From Pseudothauera rhizosphaerae (GTDB taxonomy: Bacteria; Pseudomonadota; Gammaproteobacteria; Burkholderiales; Rhodocyclaceae), in assembly GCF_004801305.1 (NCBI RefSeq), contig NZ_SSOD01000019.1, positions 37,152-101,151 on the forward strand: a stretch of DNA of 64,000 nucleotides, written 5' to 3'. The notes under the pieces were generated by a model. The model was not told the origin of the DNA and searched no databases. It saw only the letters and a list, made by a program, of their open reading frames with translations. The position numbers and the translations under genes are program-made. Of this stretch, positions 37,366 through 46,380 are shown piece after piece (position 1 is the first letter of the stretch; every line of letters starts with the position of its first letter).

Positions 37366-38121
37366 TCAGAGCCCGTGGCGGGACAGGATCGCGCGCGCCT
37401 CGGCGGAGCCCAGGTAGGTCTCCAGCGCGGCCACGGCGGCGCTCCCCTCCTGCCCGGCCACCACGCCGATGACGATCTGCACCGGGTCGTAGAGCTTCTG
37501 GTCGATTTCCAGATGGCCGCCGATGCGGTCGGCGATGCCCACCGCGTCGGTCAGGTTGATGAAGCCGGCATCCACCTCGCCGCTGACCAGGTAGGACGAC
37601 ACCTGCGGCACCGTGGACACCGGCAGCAGGCGCTCGCCGATGCGGGCCTTCAGGCCGCTGCGCTCCAGGAACTGGGTGGCGGCCTTGCCGTACACCGCGT
37701 GGATGGGGTCGGGCAGGGCCACGCGCGTCACGTCCGGGCCGGCCAGATCCTCCACATTGGACAGGGTCTTGCCCTTCGCCCACGCCACCACCAGGCGCCC
37801 GGTGCCGGCCGGCAGGTAGCGCGAGAACTGCACGTTCTTCGCGTTCTCGAGGAAGGCGCGGTCGCCGAACACCACCGCCACCTTGCCGCCCTGGGCCACC
37901 TGGCCGAGGATCTGGCCCATGTGGCCGTACATCTGCTCGACGCGGATGCCGCTGCGGCGCTCGAAGTCCTGCGCCAGTTCGGTCACCGGGCGGCGGTAGC
38001 CCGCGCCGGCCGCGACCAACAGGGCGTCCTGCGCCGCGGCAGGCAGGCCCAGGACCAGCAGCGCCAGCGGCACCAGATACCGGCGGCCGGCCCGAAGAAC
38101 ACCTTGGATGAAGGATTGCAT
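37366..38121 (-). CDS. Second, divergent ModA-like binding protein (modA2)
   Basis: 251 residues with a signal peptide (YLVPLALLVLGLPAAAQ). It keeps the ModA fold outline (LLVAAGAGYRRPVTELAQDFERRSGIRVEQMYGHMGQI...VALPDPIHAVYGKAATQFLE...GEVDAGFINLTDAV), but the usual SGSSG pocket segment is replaced by GHMGQI and the GAPFDVF segment by GGKVAVVFGDR. The oxyanion may therefore differ from that of ModA. It is followed by modB2. Confidence 0.82.
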   Translation of the reverse strand: MQSFIQGVLRAGRRYLVPLALLVLGLPAAAQDALLVAAGAGYRRPVTELAQDFERRSGIRVEQMYGHMGQILGQVAQGGKVAVVFGDRAFLENAKNVQFSRYLPAGTGRLVVAWAKGKTLSNVEDLAGPDVTRVALPDPIHAVYGKAATQFLERSGLKARIGERLLPVSTVPQVSSYLVSGEVDAGFINLTDAVGIADRIGGHLEIDQKLYDPVQIVIGVVAGQEGSAAVAALETYLGSAEARAILSRHGL

Positions 38122-38167
38122 GACGGTTTTACTCCGCTGATGGACAAAAAGGCTCCGCGCCGGCGAC

Positions 38168-38560
38168 TCAGCGCGGCATCGATTCGCTGAACACGTAGAA
38201 GGGCTGCGGCGCCACGCAGCGCTCGTTGCCCATCACCACGCGGCGCACCAGCCAGCGTTCGTCGCGCAGGCGCCAGGCGGTCACCGACTCGCCGGCGGTC
38301 GCCACCAGGTAGAACTCCTCGTCGTCGTCCGAGCAGGGCTCGCTCATCGTCCACGCGTGGGCGTAGTAGCACGGCGTGCCGTCCGCATCGCGCCCGAACA
38401 CGCGCTGGGCGGCCAGTTCTTCATCCCGGTGGATCTCGAAATCGAGGGGCGCGACGACCTGGTCGCGCCAGGCGACGGGCAGTCCCTCGCGCCAGGGGTG
38501 TTCCTCCGGCCAGAGGGAGCGGTGCTGGCAGGCGATGGGGGTATGCGGGCGTTCACACAT
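38168..38560 (-). CDS. Conserved-looking hypothetical protein in the molybdate island
   Basis: 130 residues, acidic and soluble, no signal peptide or membrane segment, with several tryptophans (WPEEHPWREGLPVAWRDQV) and an acidic run (CSDDDEEFYLVATAGESVTAWRLRDERWLVRRVV). No family recognised. The start overlaps the modD stop by 8 bases and it precedes modA2, so it belongs to this operon. A cytoplasmic accessory role in Mo handling is only a guess. Confidence 0.7.
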   Translation of the reverse strand: MCERPHTPIACQHRSLWPEEHPWREGLPVAWRDQVVAPLDFEIHRDEELAAQRVFGRDADGTPCYYAHAWTMSEPCSDDDEEFYLVATAGESVTAWRLRDERWLVRRVVMGNERCVAPQPFYVFSESMPR

Positions 38561-39410
38561 GGCGGGCTCCGTTGCCCAGGCGTTCGAAGCGCACGGCGAC
38601 GTCCGCGGGCGGTGCGTTGTAGGGTGCCGAAGTGGCGATCATGTCCGCGCCGGCCACGGCATAGGCCGCCGCGTTCAGCGCGTTGACGCCGCCGGTGGCG
38701 ACCAGCAGCGGCGTGAAACCGGCCGCCCGCAGGCGTTCGCGCAGGGCGGCCACCGCGGGCGGAGGGAATTTCTCCAGTTGCAGGATCTCGGCGCCCGCGG
38801 CGGCCCAGGCCAGCGCCTCGTCCACGTCGCCCACTTCCACCACGGCGCGCTTTTCCGGCTGCAGCGCGCGCAGCCGGCGCACCACGGCGCCCGGCTGCAG
38901 GTCGAGGAAGAGGCGGTGCTCGGCGAACACCAGCAGGGTTTCCGACAGGCCCAGGCGGTGCACGATGGCGCCGCCGGCGCGCACCGCCTTGATGGACAGG
39001 GCCTTGGTGCCGGGCACGTTCTTGCGCGTGCAGGCCACCGCCAGCGGGCGCGCCGCGTCAACGATGGCCGCCGCCGCGGTGGCCACTCCGCTCATCCACT
39101 CGACGAGGTTCTGCGCCGTCTTCCACGCCCGGTGCAGCGCACCGGCCGGCCCTTCGGCGGACAGCAGCAGGGCGCCTTCCGCAACCTGGGAGCCGGAACC
39201 GGCGAAGGCCAGGCAGCGCGTCGCGCCAGCCAGTTCGAACAGCCGGCGGGCCTCCTCCAGGCCACAGGCGCACATGGCGCCGCGGGCGCGGAACTCCGTG
39301 CGCGCAGGCGCCGCGGCGATGCCCAGGGTTTCGGTGGTGAGGTCGCCCGCCGGCACGTCGTCGGCCAGCAGGCGGGTCAGGGCTTCGTCGGACAGGGCAC
39401 AGTCGTTCAT
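38553..39410 (-). CDS. modD: ModD, nicotinate-nucleotide pyrophosphorylase-like molybdenum protein
   Basis: 285 residues. It has the quinolinate phosphoribosyltransferase fold (DDVPAGDLTTETLGI; LVEWMSGVATAAAAIVDAA; ACTRKNVPGTKALSIKAVRAGGA; HRLGLSETLLVFAEH; ILQLEKFPPPAV; LVATGGVNALNAAAYAVAGADMIATSAPYNAPP). ModD proteins differ from NadC in the active site and occur in molybdate operons with undefined function. The start at 39410 was chosen over one 33 bases upstream that would sit in the operator region. First gene of the second mod operon. Confidence 0.88.
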   Translation of the reverse strand: MNDCALSDEALTRLLADDVPAGDLTTETLGIAAAPARTEFRARGAMCACGLEEARRLFELAGATRCLAFAGSGSQVAEGALLLSAEGPAGALHRAWKTAQNLVEWMSGVATAAAAIVDAARPLAVACTRKNVPGTKALSIKAVRAGGAIVHRLGLSETLLVFAEHRLFLDLQPGAVVRRLRALQPEKRAVVEVGDVDEALAWAAAGAEILQLEKFPPPAVAALRERLRAAGFTPLLVATGGVNALNAAAYAVAGADMIATSAPYNAPPADVAVRFERLGNGARHV

Positions 39411-39427
39411 CGGTCTGGCAACTCGAA

Positions 39428-39450
39428 TTTTATTTAGAGGCATATATAGC
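39428..39450 (-). promoter_or_regulatory. ModE-type box 5, upstream of modD
   Basis: On the minus strand GCTATA-N7-CTAAATAAAA, 18 bp before the modD start. Just upstream it is preceded by ATC, giving ATCGCTATATA, a close match to the E. coli ModE half-site. The second half-site is degenerate. Confidence 0.6.
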
Positions 39451-39557
39451 GATTTTCATGCCCGCTGGCTTTGCGTTATTCGTACCGCTATGGTTGAGAT
39501 CGAACAGCGCAAACTCCTAGAATCCATCGCACTGAACACGCGTATTCAGTGTCGGCA

Positions 39558-39580
39558 TTCTATGTAGCCAACGACACAAC
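39558..39580 (+). promoter_or_regulatory. ModE-type box 6, upstream of the molbindin gene
   Basis: On the minus strand GTTGTG-N7-CTACATAGAA, 40 bp before the molbindin start. It is a clear match to the shared pattern. A weaker relative (GTTATT-N7-CTATGGTTGA) lies at about 39475-39497 in the same divergent promoter region. Confidence 0.62.
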
Positions 39581-39619
39581 GCGTAAGTTACCCGACAATG
39601 GCCGAACAAGGAGAACGCC

Positions 39620-40048
39620 ATGAAAGTCAGCGCCCGCAACGTCTTCCGCGGCAAGGTGGCCGCCACGCGGCCCGGCACCGTGAATGCGGAAGTGGACATC
39701 GACCTGGGTGGCGGCGACAGCCTGGTGGCCGTGGTCACCCTCGGCAGCCTCAACGAACTGGGCCTGGCCGTCGGCAGCGACGTGGTCGCGCTGGTCAAGG
39801 CGCCCTGGGTGATGGTGCTGACCGACGCGGGCGACGTGAAGCTCTCCGCTCGCAACATCCTCTCGGGCACCGTCAAGGCGGTCGAGATCGGCGCGGTGAA
39901 CGCCGAAGTCACCATCGCCCTGCGCGGCGGCACCGAAGTGGCGTCCATCATCACCCGCGAGGCAGTGAGCGATCTGGGCCTCAAGCCCGGCGTCGCGGCG
40001 ACCGCGGTGATCAAGGCCTCGCACGTGATCCTGGGCGTGCCGCGCTGA
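39620..40048 (+). CDS. Di-Mop molbindin (molybdate storage, ModG-like)
   Basis: 142 residues made of two Mop/TOBE repeats: MKVSARNVFRGKVAATRPG...VTLGSLNELGLAVGSDVVALVKAPWVML-type and KLSARNILSGTVKAVEIG...ITREAVSDLGLKPGVAATAVIKASHVIL. Molbindins bind several molybdates and buffer the cytoplasmic pool; in nitrogen fixers this supports cofactor synthesis. It stands alone on the + strand, divergent from modD, with a ModE-type box in between. Confidence 0.93.
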   Translation: MKVSARNVFRGKVAATRPGTVNAEVDIDLGGGDSLVAVVTLGSLNELGLAVGSDVVALVKAPWVMVLTDAGDVKLSARNILSGTVKAVEIGAVNAEVTIALRGGTEVASIITREAVSDLGLKPGVAATAVIKASHVILGVPR

Positions 40049-40247
40049 GACGGCAGCCGACGTTCGGACGTCGCAAACCCGACAATTCTTGTAGCACAGC
40101 CGCCCCACCGGCGAACCGGCGCGCCACCCACGGGGGCGGCGCATCGCCTGTGGCGGAGCGGTATTGCGCCGCACGCCGCCCGTCCGGAGCAGCTTGGCGC
40201 ACTTCCTGCTGGAGCGAAGCATTTCATCCACTTCACGAGGACGTGAA

Positions 40248-40808
40248 ATGCTGCTCAAGCGTTACGAAGAACAGGCCCTGCTGTTCAACTCCAACTTCAC
40301 CGAGGCCGCCGGCCCGGGCCTGACCGCCTACCGCGGCGACCTGGTACTGACCGAAGGCGAGGTGGCCGACGCCTCCGGCCGCCGCAAGCCGCCCACTGCC
40401 AGCGTGCGCCAGGCCGTGCTGCTGGCCACCGCCGACAAGCTGGTGCTGGCCGCGGGGCTGCTGGACGAGCTCGCCAAGCTTCCGCTGTTCGTCGAACGCT
40501 ACGGCGCCGACTTCGCCCCGGATATGCAGGCGGTGTTCTTCGTGAACAACATCGGCAAGCCGGTGCGCGTCACGCTGGGCGGGGTGAAGTTCCAGCTCCT
40601 GCCGCTGGAAGACGGCATGGTGTGGAACGAACTGCTGGAAGAACTGCGCCTGGAAAAGAGCGACCTCAAGGGCCAGAGCGCCGGCGAGAAGGTGGCGACC
40701 GTCTGTTCGTCCCTGAAGAGCTTTGCCCTCAAGGGCGCGGAAGCCACGCTGGAAGCGGCGCTGGCCGACACCATCGAAGTCAGGCACGGCGGGCGCGGCC
40801 CGGTGTGA
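40248..40808 (+). CDS. Unknown protein next to the molybdate island
   Basis: 186 residues from the ATG at 40248 (preceded by GAGGACG). Soluble, mixed alpha/beta, with no signal peptide and no motif I can assign. Notable segments are LLFNSNFTEAAGPGLTAYRG, AVFFVNNIGKPVRVTLGGVKFQLLPLEDGMVWNELLEELRLEK and a helical C-terminus. It follows the molbindin gene after 199 bp, in which I see no clear site. It might be co-regulated with molbindin, but nothing in the sequence proves it. Confidence 0.7.
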   Translation: MLLKRYEEQALLFNSNFTEAAGPGLTAYRGDLVLTEGEVADASGRRKPPTASVRQAVLLATADKLVLAAGLLDELAKLPLFVERYGADFAPDMQAVFFVNNIGKPVRVTLGGVKFQLLPLEDGMVWNELLEELRLEKSDLKGQSAGEKVATVCSSLKSFALKGAEATLEAALADTIEVRHGGRGPV

Positions 40809-40847
40809 GCGCGCGAGCCGCCGCCCGTCCGTAGCCCGGAATCCGGG

Positions 40848-42674
40848 TTACGGTGCCAGCCGGTCCGCGAGGCCGGAATGGCGCACGGTGCGGCGGGCGC
40901 AGGCGGCGGCGAAGGCCGCCGCGCTGCCGGCCAGCGCCACCCGGCGCGCGGCGCGGGTCACGCCCGTGTAGAGCAGTTCGCGGGTGAGCACGGGCGACTC
41001 CGCATCCGGCAACACCATCAGCACTTCCTCGAATTCCGAACCCTGGGCCTTGTGCACGGTGAGCGCGAAAGCCGTATCGACGGCCGGCAGGCGCACGGGC
41101 GACAGCGCCCGGAAACCGCCGCCCGCGGCGGGGAACCAGACCTGCAGGCGGCCGTCGGCGTCGGCCAGCGTCAGGCCCACGTCGCCGTTGAAGAGCCCCA
41201 GCAGGTAGTCGTTGCGCAGCACGATCACCGGGCGGCCCGGATACCACTCCGCGCCGGCGCCCGGATCGGCCGCATGGGCCAGCGCCCCGCGCAGCCACTC
41301 GGCCAGGCGGGCGTTGAGGGCACGCACGCCGCGCGGGCCGTCGTGCACCGCGGCCAGCACGCGGAAACGATCGAAGGCGGCGAAGGCCGCGGCCGGATCG
41401 TTTCCTCCGTGGCGCAGGGCGTCCGCGTAGGCTCCATAGCCGGCCTCGCAGCGGGCCAGCACTTCCGCGGCCGGCGCGCGACCGGCGTCTTCCAGCCAGC
41501 CCAGCGCCGGATCGGCCGCCTCCCGCAGCCAGGCCAGCAGGGCGGCGGCTTCGCCCCCGTTGATGCCGGCGGCCAGACGGCCGATGCCGGAGCCGGCGGC
41601 GAAGCGGTGGCTTTCCCGCAGCCACACCACGCTGTCCGGCAGGGCTGCGGGCTCCCCCGCGTCGGCCGGGCGGTGGCCGGCGAGATCTTCCAGCGCGGCG
41701 GCGCATTCATCGGAAAAGCGGCTGCCAGCGGACAGTTCGGCGAACACCGCACCAGCCTCCACGGCGGCGAGCTGGTCCTTGTCCCCCAGCAGGATCAGGC
41801 GCGCGGCCGGCGGCACGGCGTCCACCAGGCGGGCGGCCAGCGCCAGGTCCAGCATGGAGGCTTCATCCACCACCACCACGTCGAAGGGCAGCGGATTGCC
41901 GGCGTGGAGGCGGAAGCGGCCAGCCTGCGGGGTGACGCCCAGCAGGCGGTGCACGGTCCAGGCCTCTTGCGGCAAGCGGGCACGCAGGTCGGCGGGAAGG
42001 CGTTCGGAGCGCGCCCGCAGGGCTTCCAGCATGCGCGCGGCGGCCTTGCCGGTGGGGGCGGCGAGCGCGATGCGCAGATCGGCGCGCAGACTCAGCAGAC
42101 AGCCCAGCAGCGCGGCCACGGTGGTGGTCTTGCCGGTGCCGGGGCCGCCGCTGATGACGGTGAGGCGGCGCAGCAGGGCGAGCGCCACGGCGAGCTTCTG
42201 CCAGTCGGGGCGGCCGTCGGCGCGGGGCGGGAAGAAGTCCGCCAGCAGCGCGCCCAGCGCCTGGGGATCGCCCTCGCCCGCGGCCCGCGCGGTACGGGCG
42301 CGCAGCGCGGCGGCGAGCCGGCCTTCCAGGTCGTAGTGGCGGCGCAGGTAGAGCCGTCCGGCCCCGTCCAGCACCAGCGGATGGGCGCTGCCCGGCAGCC
42401 GGGCCGCATCCTCCCCGGCGACCACGCCGCTTTCCAGCAGGTGTTCGCGCAGGGCGGCGGGGTCGTCCTCGCCGGCCAGTTCTTCCAGCGGCAGGCAGAC
42501 GTGGCCGGCACTGCCGGCCAGGGCGAGCTGGCGCGCGGCGCGGGCGAGGGCCTGCCGGGCCGCGGGCGGCGCCCCCAGCGCGGCGGACCAGGCGGCGGCG
42601 TGCTCGGCGAAACCGGCGGCCAGGTCCTGGGCGGCGGCGGGCTGGGTGTCGGGGATCAGGGCAGCGCCGTTCAT
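40848..42674 (-). CDS. recD: Exodeoxyribonuclease V alpha subunit RecD
   Basis: 608 residues. SF1 helicase motifs are motif I GGPGTGKTTT, motif II VVVDEASMLD, GDKDQLAAVEAGAVF and the C-terminal UvrD_C_2 motif TVHKAQGSEFEEVL. RecD is the fast 5'-3' motor of RecBCD, which processes double-strand ends for recombination. It lies 4 bp downstream of recB. recC is not in the window. Confidence 0.93.
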   Translation of the reverse strand: MNGAALIPDTQPAAAQDLAAGFAEHAAAWSAALGAPPAARQALARAARQLALAGSAGHVCLPLEELAGEDDPAALREHLLESGVVAGEDAARLPGSAHPLVLDGAGRLYLRRHYDLEGRLAAALRARTARAAGEGDPQALGALLADFFPPRADGRPDWQKLAVALALLRRLTVISGGPGTGKTTTVAALLGCLLSLRADLRIALAAPTGKAAARMLEALRARSERLPADLRARLPQEAWTVHRLLGVTPQAGRFRLHAGNPLPFDVVVVDEASMLDLALAARLVDAVPPAARLILLGDKDQLAAVEAGAVFAELSAGSRFSDECAAALEDLAGHRPADAGEPAALPDSVVWLRESHRFAAGSGIGRLAAGINGGEAAALLAWLREAADPALGWLEDAGRAPAAEVLARCEAGYGAYADALRHGGNDPAAAFAAFDRFRVLAAVHDGPRGVRALNARLAEWLRGALAHAADPGAGAEWYPGRPVIVLRNDYLLGLFNGDVGLTLADADGRLQVWFPAAGGGFRALSPVRLPAVDTAFALTVHKAQGSEFEEVLMVLPDAESPVLTRELLYTGVTRAARRVALAGSAAAFAAACARRTVRHSGLADRLAP

Positions 42675-42678
42675 GGTG

Positions 42679-45600
42679 TCAGGCGGGCAGCGCCGCCGGT
42701 TCGCCGGCCAGCAGGCGGTCGAGGGCGTCGATCACCGCGGCGGAGGGGCGATGATGGAAGACCCCGGCGGGGACGCCGTCCACCCGCCAGCCGGGACGCA
42801 CGCCGCGCACGAAGAGGTAGAGCGCGCCGCCGAAGTGGCGCCCGTAGTCGTAGCCCGGCAGGCTGCGGCGCAGGTGGCGGTGTACGGCCACGGTGTAGAG
42901 CAGGTGCTGCAGGTGGTAGCCGTGGGCGGTCATCGCGGCTTCCAGCGCGGGCCCGGCGTAATCCTGGACGCGCGTGCCCAGGTGGTTGGATTTCCAGTCC
43001 AGCACCCAGTAGCGCCCGCCGTGCTCGAACAGCAGGTCGATGTAGCCTTTCAGGTAGCCGGCCAGTTCGCCGAAGCCCAGTTGCGGCATGCGGTAGCCGT
43101 GGGCGGCCAGCCAGGCGTTGAGGGCGGAGGCGGCCAGGCGGGGCGCCGGCAGGTGGAAGCCCATCTCGATGCTGCGGCGGGCGGCCGGCACGGTTTGCAG
43201 GCGCAGGCCGGGGATCAGCTCGGTGGCAAGCACGTCGTCCAGCATGGCCTGCAACATCGGCTTCAATGCCGACGGCTCGCCGCCGCGCTGGGGGTGATCC
43301 GCCAGGGCGCGGCCGATGGCCTGCTCCCAACCGGACGGATCGGTGAAGTCCGCGTGTTCGAACACCGCGTGGATGCAGTCGCCGGCCGCGGGACCGCGGG
43401 GAAAGCGCAGGATGTCGCCGGGGGGCGGCGCGGCGTCCTCGGCGGCGCCTTCCTCCGGCGCCGGGCGGACGCGGGCGTCGTGGTCGCGGGCGGCCTGTTC
43501 GTGGGAGGCGCCGGAGACCAGCGCGCTGAAGCTGCCGATGCGCCAGCCGTCGGGAATCGCCGGCGGGGTCAGCGCGCGCGGGGCCCGTGCGGCGTCGTGG
43601 GCGGCAGCCAGCGGTACGCCGGGCGCGGCGGGCAGGTCGTGCAGGGCGATGCCGGGGTCGCCCCCGGCCAGGTCCGCCCAGGCGGCCTCGATCGCTTCGA
43701 CATCGAGTCTGGCGCCGAACCAGTCGGCCGGCGACAGGCCGGCGCCGGCCGCCATCCAGTTGAGCAGGCTGCGGGCGCTCTCGGTGTGGCTCACGCCGTT
43801 GCGCACCGGCTTGGCGTAGCAGCCCACCGTCAGGTAGCAGCGATACACGGCGCGGGTGAGCGCCACGTAGATGAGGCGCAGGTCCTCGGCGGCGGCTTCG
43901 AGCCTGAGGCGCGCCTTGACGGCGTCCGCGTCGTCCGGCGCGCGGCGGTAGTCGAGCAGCAGCTCGCCCGCGTCGTCGTGCCAGACGCCGGGCAGGCCGC
44001 CCGCGCCGCGGGCGTGGCCGTCGAACAGGAAGGGGCAGAACACCACGCCGTATTCGAGGCCCTTGGCGCGGTGGATGGTGACGATCTGCACCAGGTTGCG
44101 GTCGGATTCCAGGCGCAGTTGGGCGGCCTCGCCGCCGTTGGCTTCGGCGCGGCGGGTGGCCAGCGTGCGCAGCAGGGCTTCGGGCGCGGCGCCGCCGGCG
44201 GCCTGCTGCAGCAGTTCGGCCAGATGCATGAGGTTGGTCAGGCGCCGTTCGCCGTCCGCGCGCGCGAGCAGGCGGGCGGCGACGCCCTCGTCGGCCATCC
44301 AGCGCCGCAGCACGACGCCGAAGCCGCGCGCCAGCCACAGCTCGCGCCAGCGCGCGAAGCGCTCCAGCAGGGCGGGCAGGCCGGCCTCGTCGGCAGCCAG
44401 GGCCGCCAGCGCGGCGGCGTCCCGCCCCATGGCGGCGGTGGACAGGGCCGCCAGCACACGCGGAGCGCGGGTGGGTTCGGCGATGGCGAGCAGCACCCGT
44501 TCCAGTTCCTCGGCGTCCTCGCCATGGAACACGCTGGTCTGTGCCAGTTCCACGCTGCCCACGCCGAGGGCGGCGAGCGCGCGCCGCATCAGGCTGCCCT
44601 GGCGGTGGCTGCGCACCAGTACGGCGACGTCCGCCGGCGCCAGCGGCCGCTCGCCGATGCACACCGCGCCGGCCTGGGCCGCGGCGAGCAGGCGGGCGAT
44701 CTCGGCGGCGGCGGCCCGCGCCGCGGCGGGCAGCGCTTCGCCGCGCAGCAGGCGCCGGGCGGGGTCGCCGGCCGCGGCGGGCAGGCGCCACAGGCGCAGC
44801 GCGGCCGGTTCCGCACCCGAGGGCGTGCGATCGACGAAGGGCGGGCGCGGACGGGTACCCGGCTCCACCGGCGCGTAGTCGAGGCCGGGCAGCATGAACA
44901 CCGCCGGATTGGCTTCGAACAGGCGGTTGCAGGCGGCGATCAGCGCCGGCGTGGAGCGCTGGTTGTGGGCCAGGCCGTAGCGCGCGTCGGCCCGCTCGCG
45001 GGCGGCGAGGTAGGCGAAGAGATCCGCGCTGCGGAAGCTGTAGATAGCCTGCTTGGGGTCGCCCACCAGGAAGAGCCGCCCGCGCGCGCCGGGGCGGTCG
45101 TAGATGCTCGAGAAGATGGAAAACTGCAGCGGATCGGTGTCCTGGAACTCGTCGATGAGCGCGGCCGGGTAGCGCGCGTGCAACGCACTGGCGAGCCAGG
45201 GCTGGGAGCCGTCGGTGAGCGCCCGGTGGGCGTTCCACAGGATGTCGTCGAAGGCGATCTGGCGCCGGGCGCGCTTGCGGGTGCGCAGGGCCTCGGCGCA
45301 TTCGGCGAGGCAGTCGCGCAGCAGGGCGAGGCGGGCCGCTTCCAGGGCGTCGTCGAGGACAGCGCGGGCGGCCAACAGATCACCGGCCGCGTCGAAGAAG
45401 GGATGGGCGGGCGGTGGGGTGCCGCCGGTGGATTTTTCCGCCAGCCTGGCGGCGGTGAAGAGATCGAGCCTGTTTTCCTTCTCCGCCGGCAAGGGGTACA
45501 GGGCATCGCCGCTGGCGAGCCATCCCGCCCATTGCGCTTCCGCGGCGGCAATGGTCTCCGGCTTGTAGGCGGCCTTGTGCAGCTTCACCCCGGGCGCTTC

Positions 45601-46335
45601 CAGCACGGCGCGGGCGGCGGCGAGTTCCCCGGCCTGCACCTGCAGCGCGGCCCAGGCGGTGTGCAGCGCCGCCTCGGCTTCATCCGGCGCGGGCGCGAGG
45701 TCGGCATCCCACAACCGGCGCGCGAGCGGGCGGGCCATGTCGGTCTTCAATTGCTCCGCCCAGCTCGCGGGGCAGTCGCCCCTGTCCCACAGCAGGCGGG
45801 CCAGGGCGGGCGGCAGCGCGCCGCCGGCCACGCGGCGGCGCCAGAAGTCCGCCACCACTTCGCCGCGCAGGTCGGCGTCGTCCTCCACCAGTTCCAGCGC
45901 ATAGGGCTGGCCGGCGGCGAAGGGGGTGTCGGCCAGCGCGCGCTGGCAGAAGCCGTGGATGGTGAAGATGGCCGCCTCGTCGAACACCTGCAGCGCACGG
46001 CGCAGGCGTTCGGCCATGGCGGCATGGGCGATGCCGGCCGCCGCGCTCGCTTCGATCAGGCGCGGCACGAAGGGGTCCGCGCCGGGATCGCCGCCGTCGA
46101 GCACGCGCAGGGTGTCCACGATGCGTTCGCGGATGCGGGTGGACAGTTCCGCGGTGGCGGCCTTGGTGAAGGTGACCACCAGCACCTGGTCCACCGCCAG
46201 GCCGCCTTCCAGCAGCAGGCGCAGGTAGAGCCCGCAGATGCTCCAGGTCTTGCCGGTGCCGGCCGAGGCCTCGATCAGGCGGATGCCGGCCAGCGGGTAG
46301 GCGAAGACGTCGGGAGCGGAGTCGGGCGCGGCCAT
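42679..46335 (-). CDS. recB: Exodeoxyribonuclease V beta subunit RecB
   Basis: 1218 residues, full length for RecB. The helicase part has motif I EASAGTGKTWS, VTFTKAATAELSTRIRERI, DEFQDTDPLQFSIF and QIVTIHRAKGLEYGVVF. The C-terminal nuclease domain has GDCIHAVFEH and RYWVLDWKSNHLG, the Asp-x-Lys catalytic site. With RecC and RecD it resects DNA ends and loads RecA. In many bacteria recC is directly upstream of recB; here a chemoreceptor gene is upstream instead. Confidence 0.94.
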   Translation of the reverse strand: MAAPDSAPDVFAYPLAGIRLIEASAGTGKTWSICGLYLRLLLEGGLAVDQVLVVTFTKAATAELSTRIRERIVDTLRVLDGGDPGADPFVPRLIEASAAAGIAHAAMAERLRRALQVFDEAAIFTIHGFCQRALADTPFAAGQPYALELVEDDADLRGEVVADFWRRRVAGGALPPALARLLWDRGDCPASWAEQLKTDMARPLARRLWDADLAPAPDEAEAALHTAWAALQVQAGELAAARAVLEAPGVKLHKAAYKPETIAAAEAQWAGWLASGDALYPLPAEKENRLDLFTAARLAEKSTGGTPPPAHPFFDAAGDLLAARAVLDDALEAARLALLRDCLAECAEALRTRKRARRQIAFDDILWNAHRALTDGSQPWLASALHARYPAALIDEFQDTDPLQFSIFSSIYDRPGARGRLFLVGDPKQAIYSFRSADLFAYLAARERADARYGLAHNQRSTPALIAACNRLFEANPAVFMLPGLDYAPVEPGTRPRPPFVDRTPSGAEPAALRLWRLPAAAGDPARRLLRGEALPAAARAAAAEIARLLAAAQAGAVCIGERPLAPADVAVLVRSHRQGSLMRRALAALGVGSVELAQTSVFHGEDAEELERVLLAIAEPTRAPRVLAALSTAAMGRDAAALAALAADEAGLPALLERFARWRELWLARGFGVVLRRWMADEGVAARLLARADGERRLTNLMHLAELLQQAAGGAAPEALLRTLATRRAEANGGEAAQLRLESDRNLVQIVTIHRAKGLEYGVVFCPFLFDGHARGAGGLPGVWHDDAGELLLDYRRAPDDADAVKARLRLEAAAEDLRLIYVALTRAVYRCYLTVGCYAKPVRNGVSHTESARSLLNWMAAGAGLSPADWFGARLDVEAIEAAWADLAGGDPGIALHDLPAAPGVPLAAAHDAARAPRALTPPAIPDGWRIGSFSALVSGASHEQAARDHDARVRPAPEEGAAEDAAPPPGDILRFPRGPAAGDCIHAVFEHADFTDPSGWEQAIGRALADHPQRGGEPSALKPMLQAMLDDVLATELIPGLRLQTVPAARRSIEMGFHLPAPRLAASALNAWLAAHGYRMPQLGFGELAGYLKGYIDLLFEHGGRYWVLDWKSNHLGTRVQDYAGPALEAAMTAHGYHLQHLLYTVAVHRHLRRSLPGYDYGRHFGGALYLFVRGVRPGWRVDGVPAGVFHHRPSAAVIDALDRLLAGEPAALPA

Positions 46336-46380
46336 GCGGCCGATGATAGCGCGGTTGGCAGAGGCCGCGCCGCCGTCGGC

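Noticed and set aside
39475..39497. A seventh ModE-like site, GTTATT-N7-CTATGGTTGA
   Set aside because: Matches only part of each half-site; noted with box 6 but too weak to list as a separate site.
40160..40175. GGTATTGCGCCG similar to the junction at the right end of the MITE-like element
   Set aside because: Only about 11 matching bases, and no inverted partner or duplication nearby; probably chance.
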